Part shown: positions 63,734 to 64,000 of the stretch, in pieces
How positions within the stretch are numbered: the stretch's first letter is position 1
How the letters are laid out: every line of letters begins with the position of its first letter
Translations under genes and position numbers: made by a program
Notes under the pieces: generated by a model
Database searches by the model: none
What the model was told of the DNA's origin: nothing
What the model saw: the letters and a program-made list of their open reading frames with translations, nothing else
Assembly: GCF_905475345.1 (NCBI RefSeq)
Contig: NC_066593.1
Coordinates: 745,001 to 809,000 of the forward strand
Length of the DNA stretch: 64,000 nucleotides
Reading direction: 5' to 3'
DNA from: Vespula vulgaris
Taxonomy: Eukaryota > Arthropoda > Insecta > Hymenoptera > Vespidae

Positions 63734-64000
63734 CTCCGATCACTGTCCGTCGCTGACTATACGACATTGACTCTATTATCTCTTTACGATTGTCTCTCCA
63801 GATGATAATAACAATGACGTCCTTTACGCGCTGACAGCTCCTTAAATAAAGTCTCTTTTCGTATATAAGTCGCCTTCTATTTCGTATCTTCTCGGTACAC
63901 GTATATGTGTAAATAGAGAGAGAGAGAGAAAGAGAGAGGGAGAGAGAGAGAAACATATGAGATATTCGAGTCATACTAAACTAGCGTGGAAATTGAATAA

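Noticed and set aside
1..64000. tRNA, rRNA, CRISPR, phage or bacterial features, (TTAGG)n telomere repeats
   Set aside because: Looked for by eye and none found. The intron-exon structure and repeats are eukaryotic, and tetranucleotide arrays lack the spacers of a CRISPR array.

Overview
This window is eukaryotic and, from its content, an insect nuclear genome. It has AT-rich spacers, very dense (GA)n/(CA)n/(TA)n/(AAT)n microsatellites, intron-split genes with canonical GT-AG sites, an insect cuticle gene and an Lk6-type kinase. An aculeate hymenopteran (wasp, bee or ant) is my best guess from style alone; I cannot prove the order. I recognise no tRNA, rRNA, CRISPR array or complete transposon.

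Layout. (1) Bases 3-835: the last two coding exons of an Lk6/MNK-type kinase (+), including its zinc cluster and C-terminal ERK-docking motif, followed by about 11.7 kb without coding evidence, rich in + strand A and GA tracts (probably long 3'UTR then intergenic). (2) 12555-13325: a small three-exon gene (+) I cannot name, 182 aa. (3) 13998-19190: two tandem same-strand SKP2 F-box/LRR genes. The first (529 aa, 6 exons) has the full N-terminal region and E2F/CCAAT-like promoter sites. The second (390 aa, 4 exons) keeps the same intron positions and phases through the F-box and LRRs but lacks the N-terminal exons. (4) 20034-20736: a two-exon RR-type cuticular protein gene (-). (5) 28723 to at least 57849, probably beyond 61 kb (-): a gene with small exons separated by roughly 6-12 kb introns. 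It encodes a disordered protein ending in KCKCCVLQ, a paralemmin-style lipidated CaaX tail. Every exon junction from 57 kb to 28 kb is in frame. Two alternative 5' exons (about 57.4-57.9 kb and 61.1 kb) can both splice in frame to the 51 kb exon; one creates a PP1-docking RVSF motif at the junction and the other does not.

Function together: Lk6 (eIF4E kinase) and SKP2 (SCF ubiquitin ligase receptor) are growth and cell-cycle genes, but nothing indicates shared regulation. The most notable biology is the SKP2 tandem duplication with an N-terminally reduced copy, and the splice-dependent PP1 motif in the CaaX gene. All exon models were built by eye from frame, splice sites and phase; none is transcript-verified.
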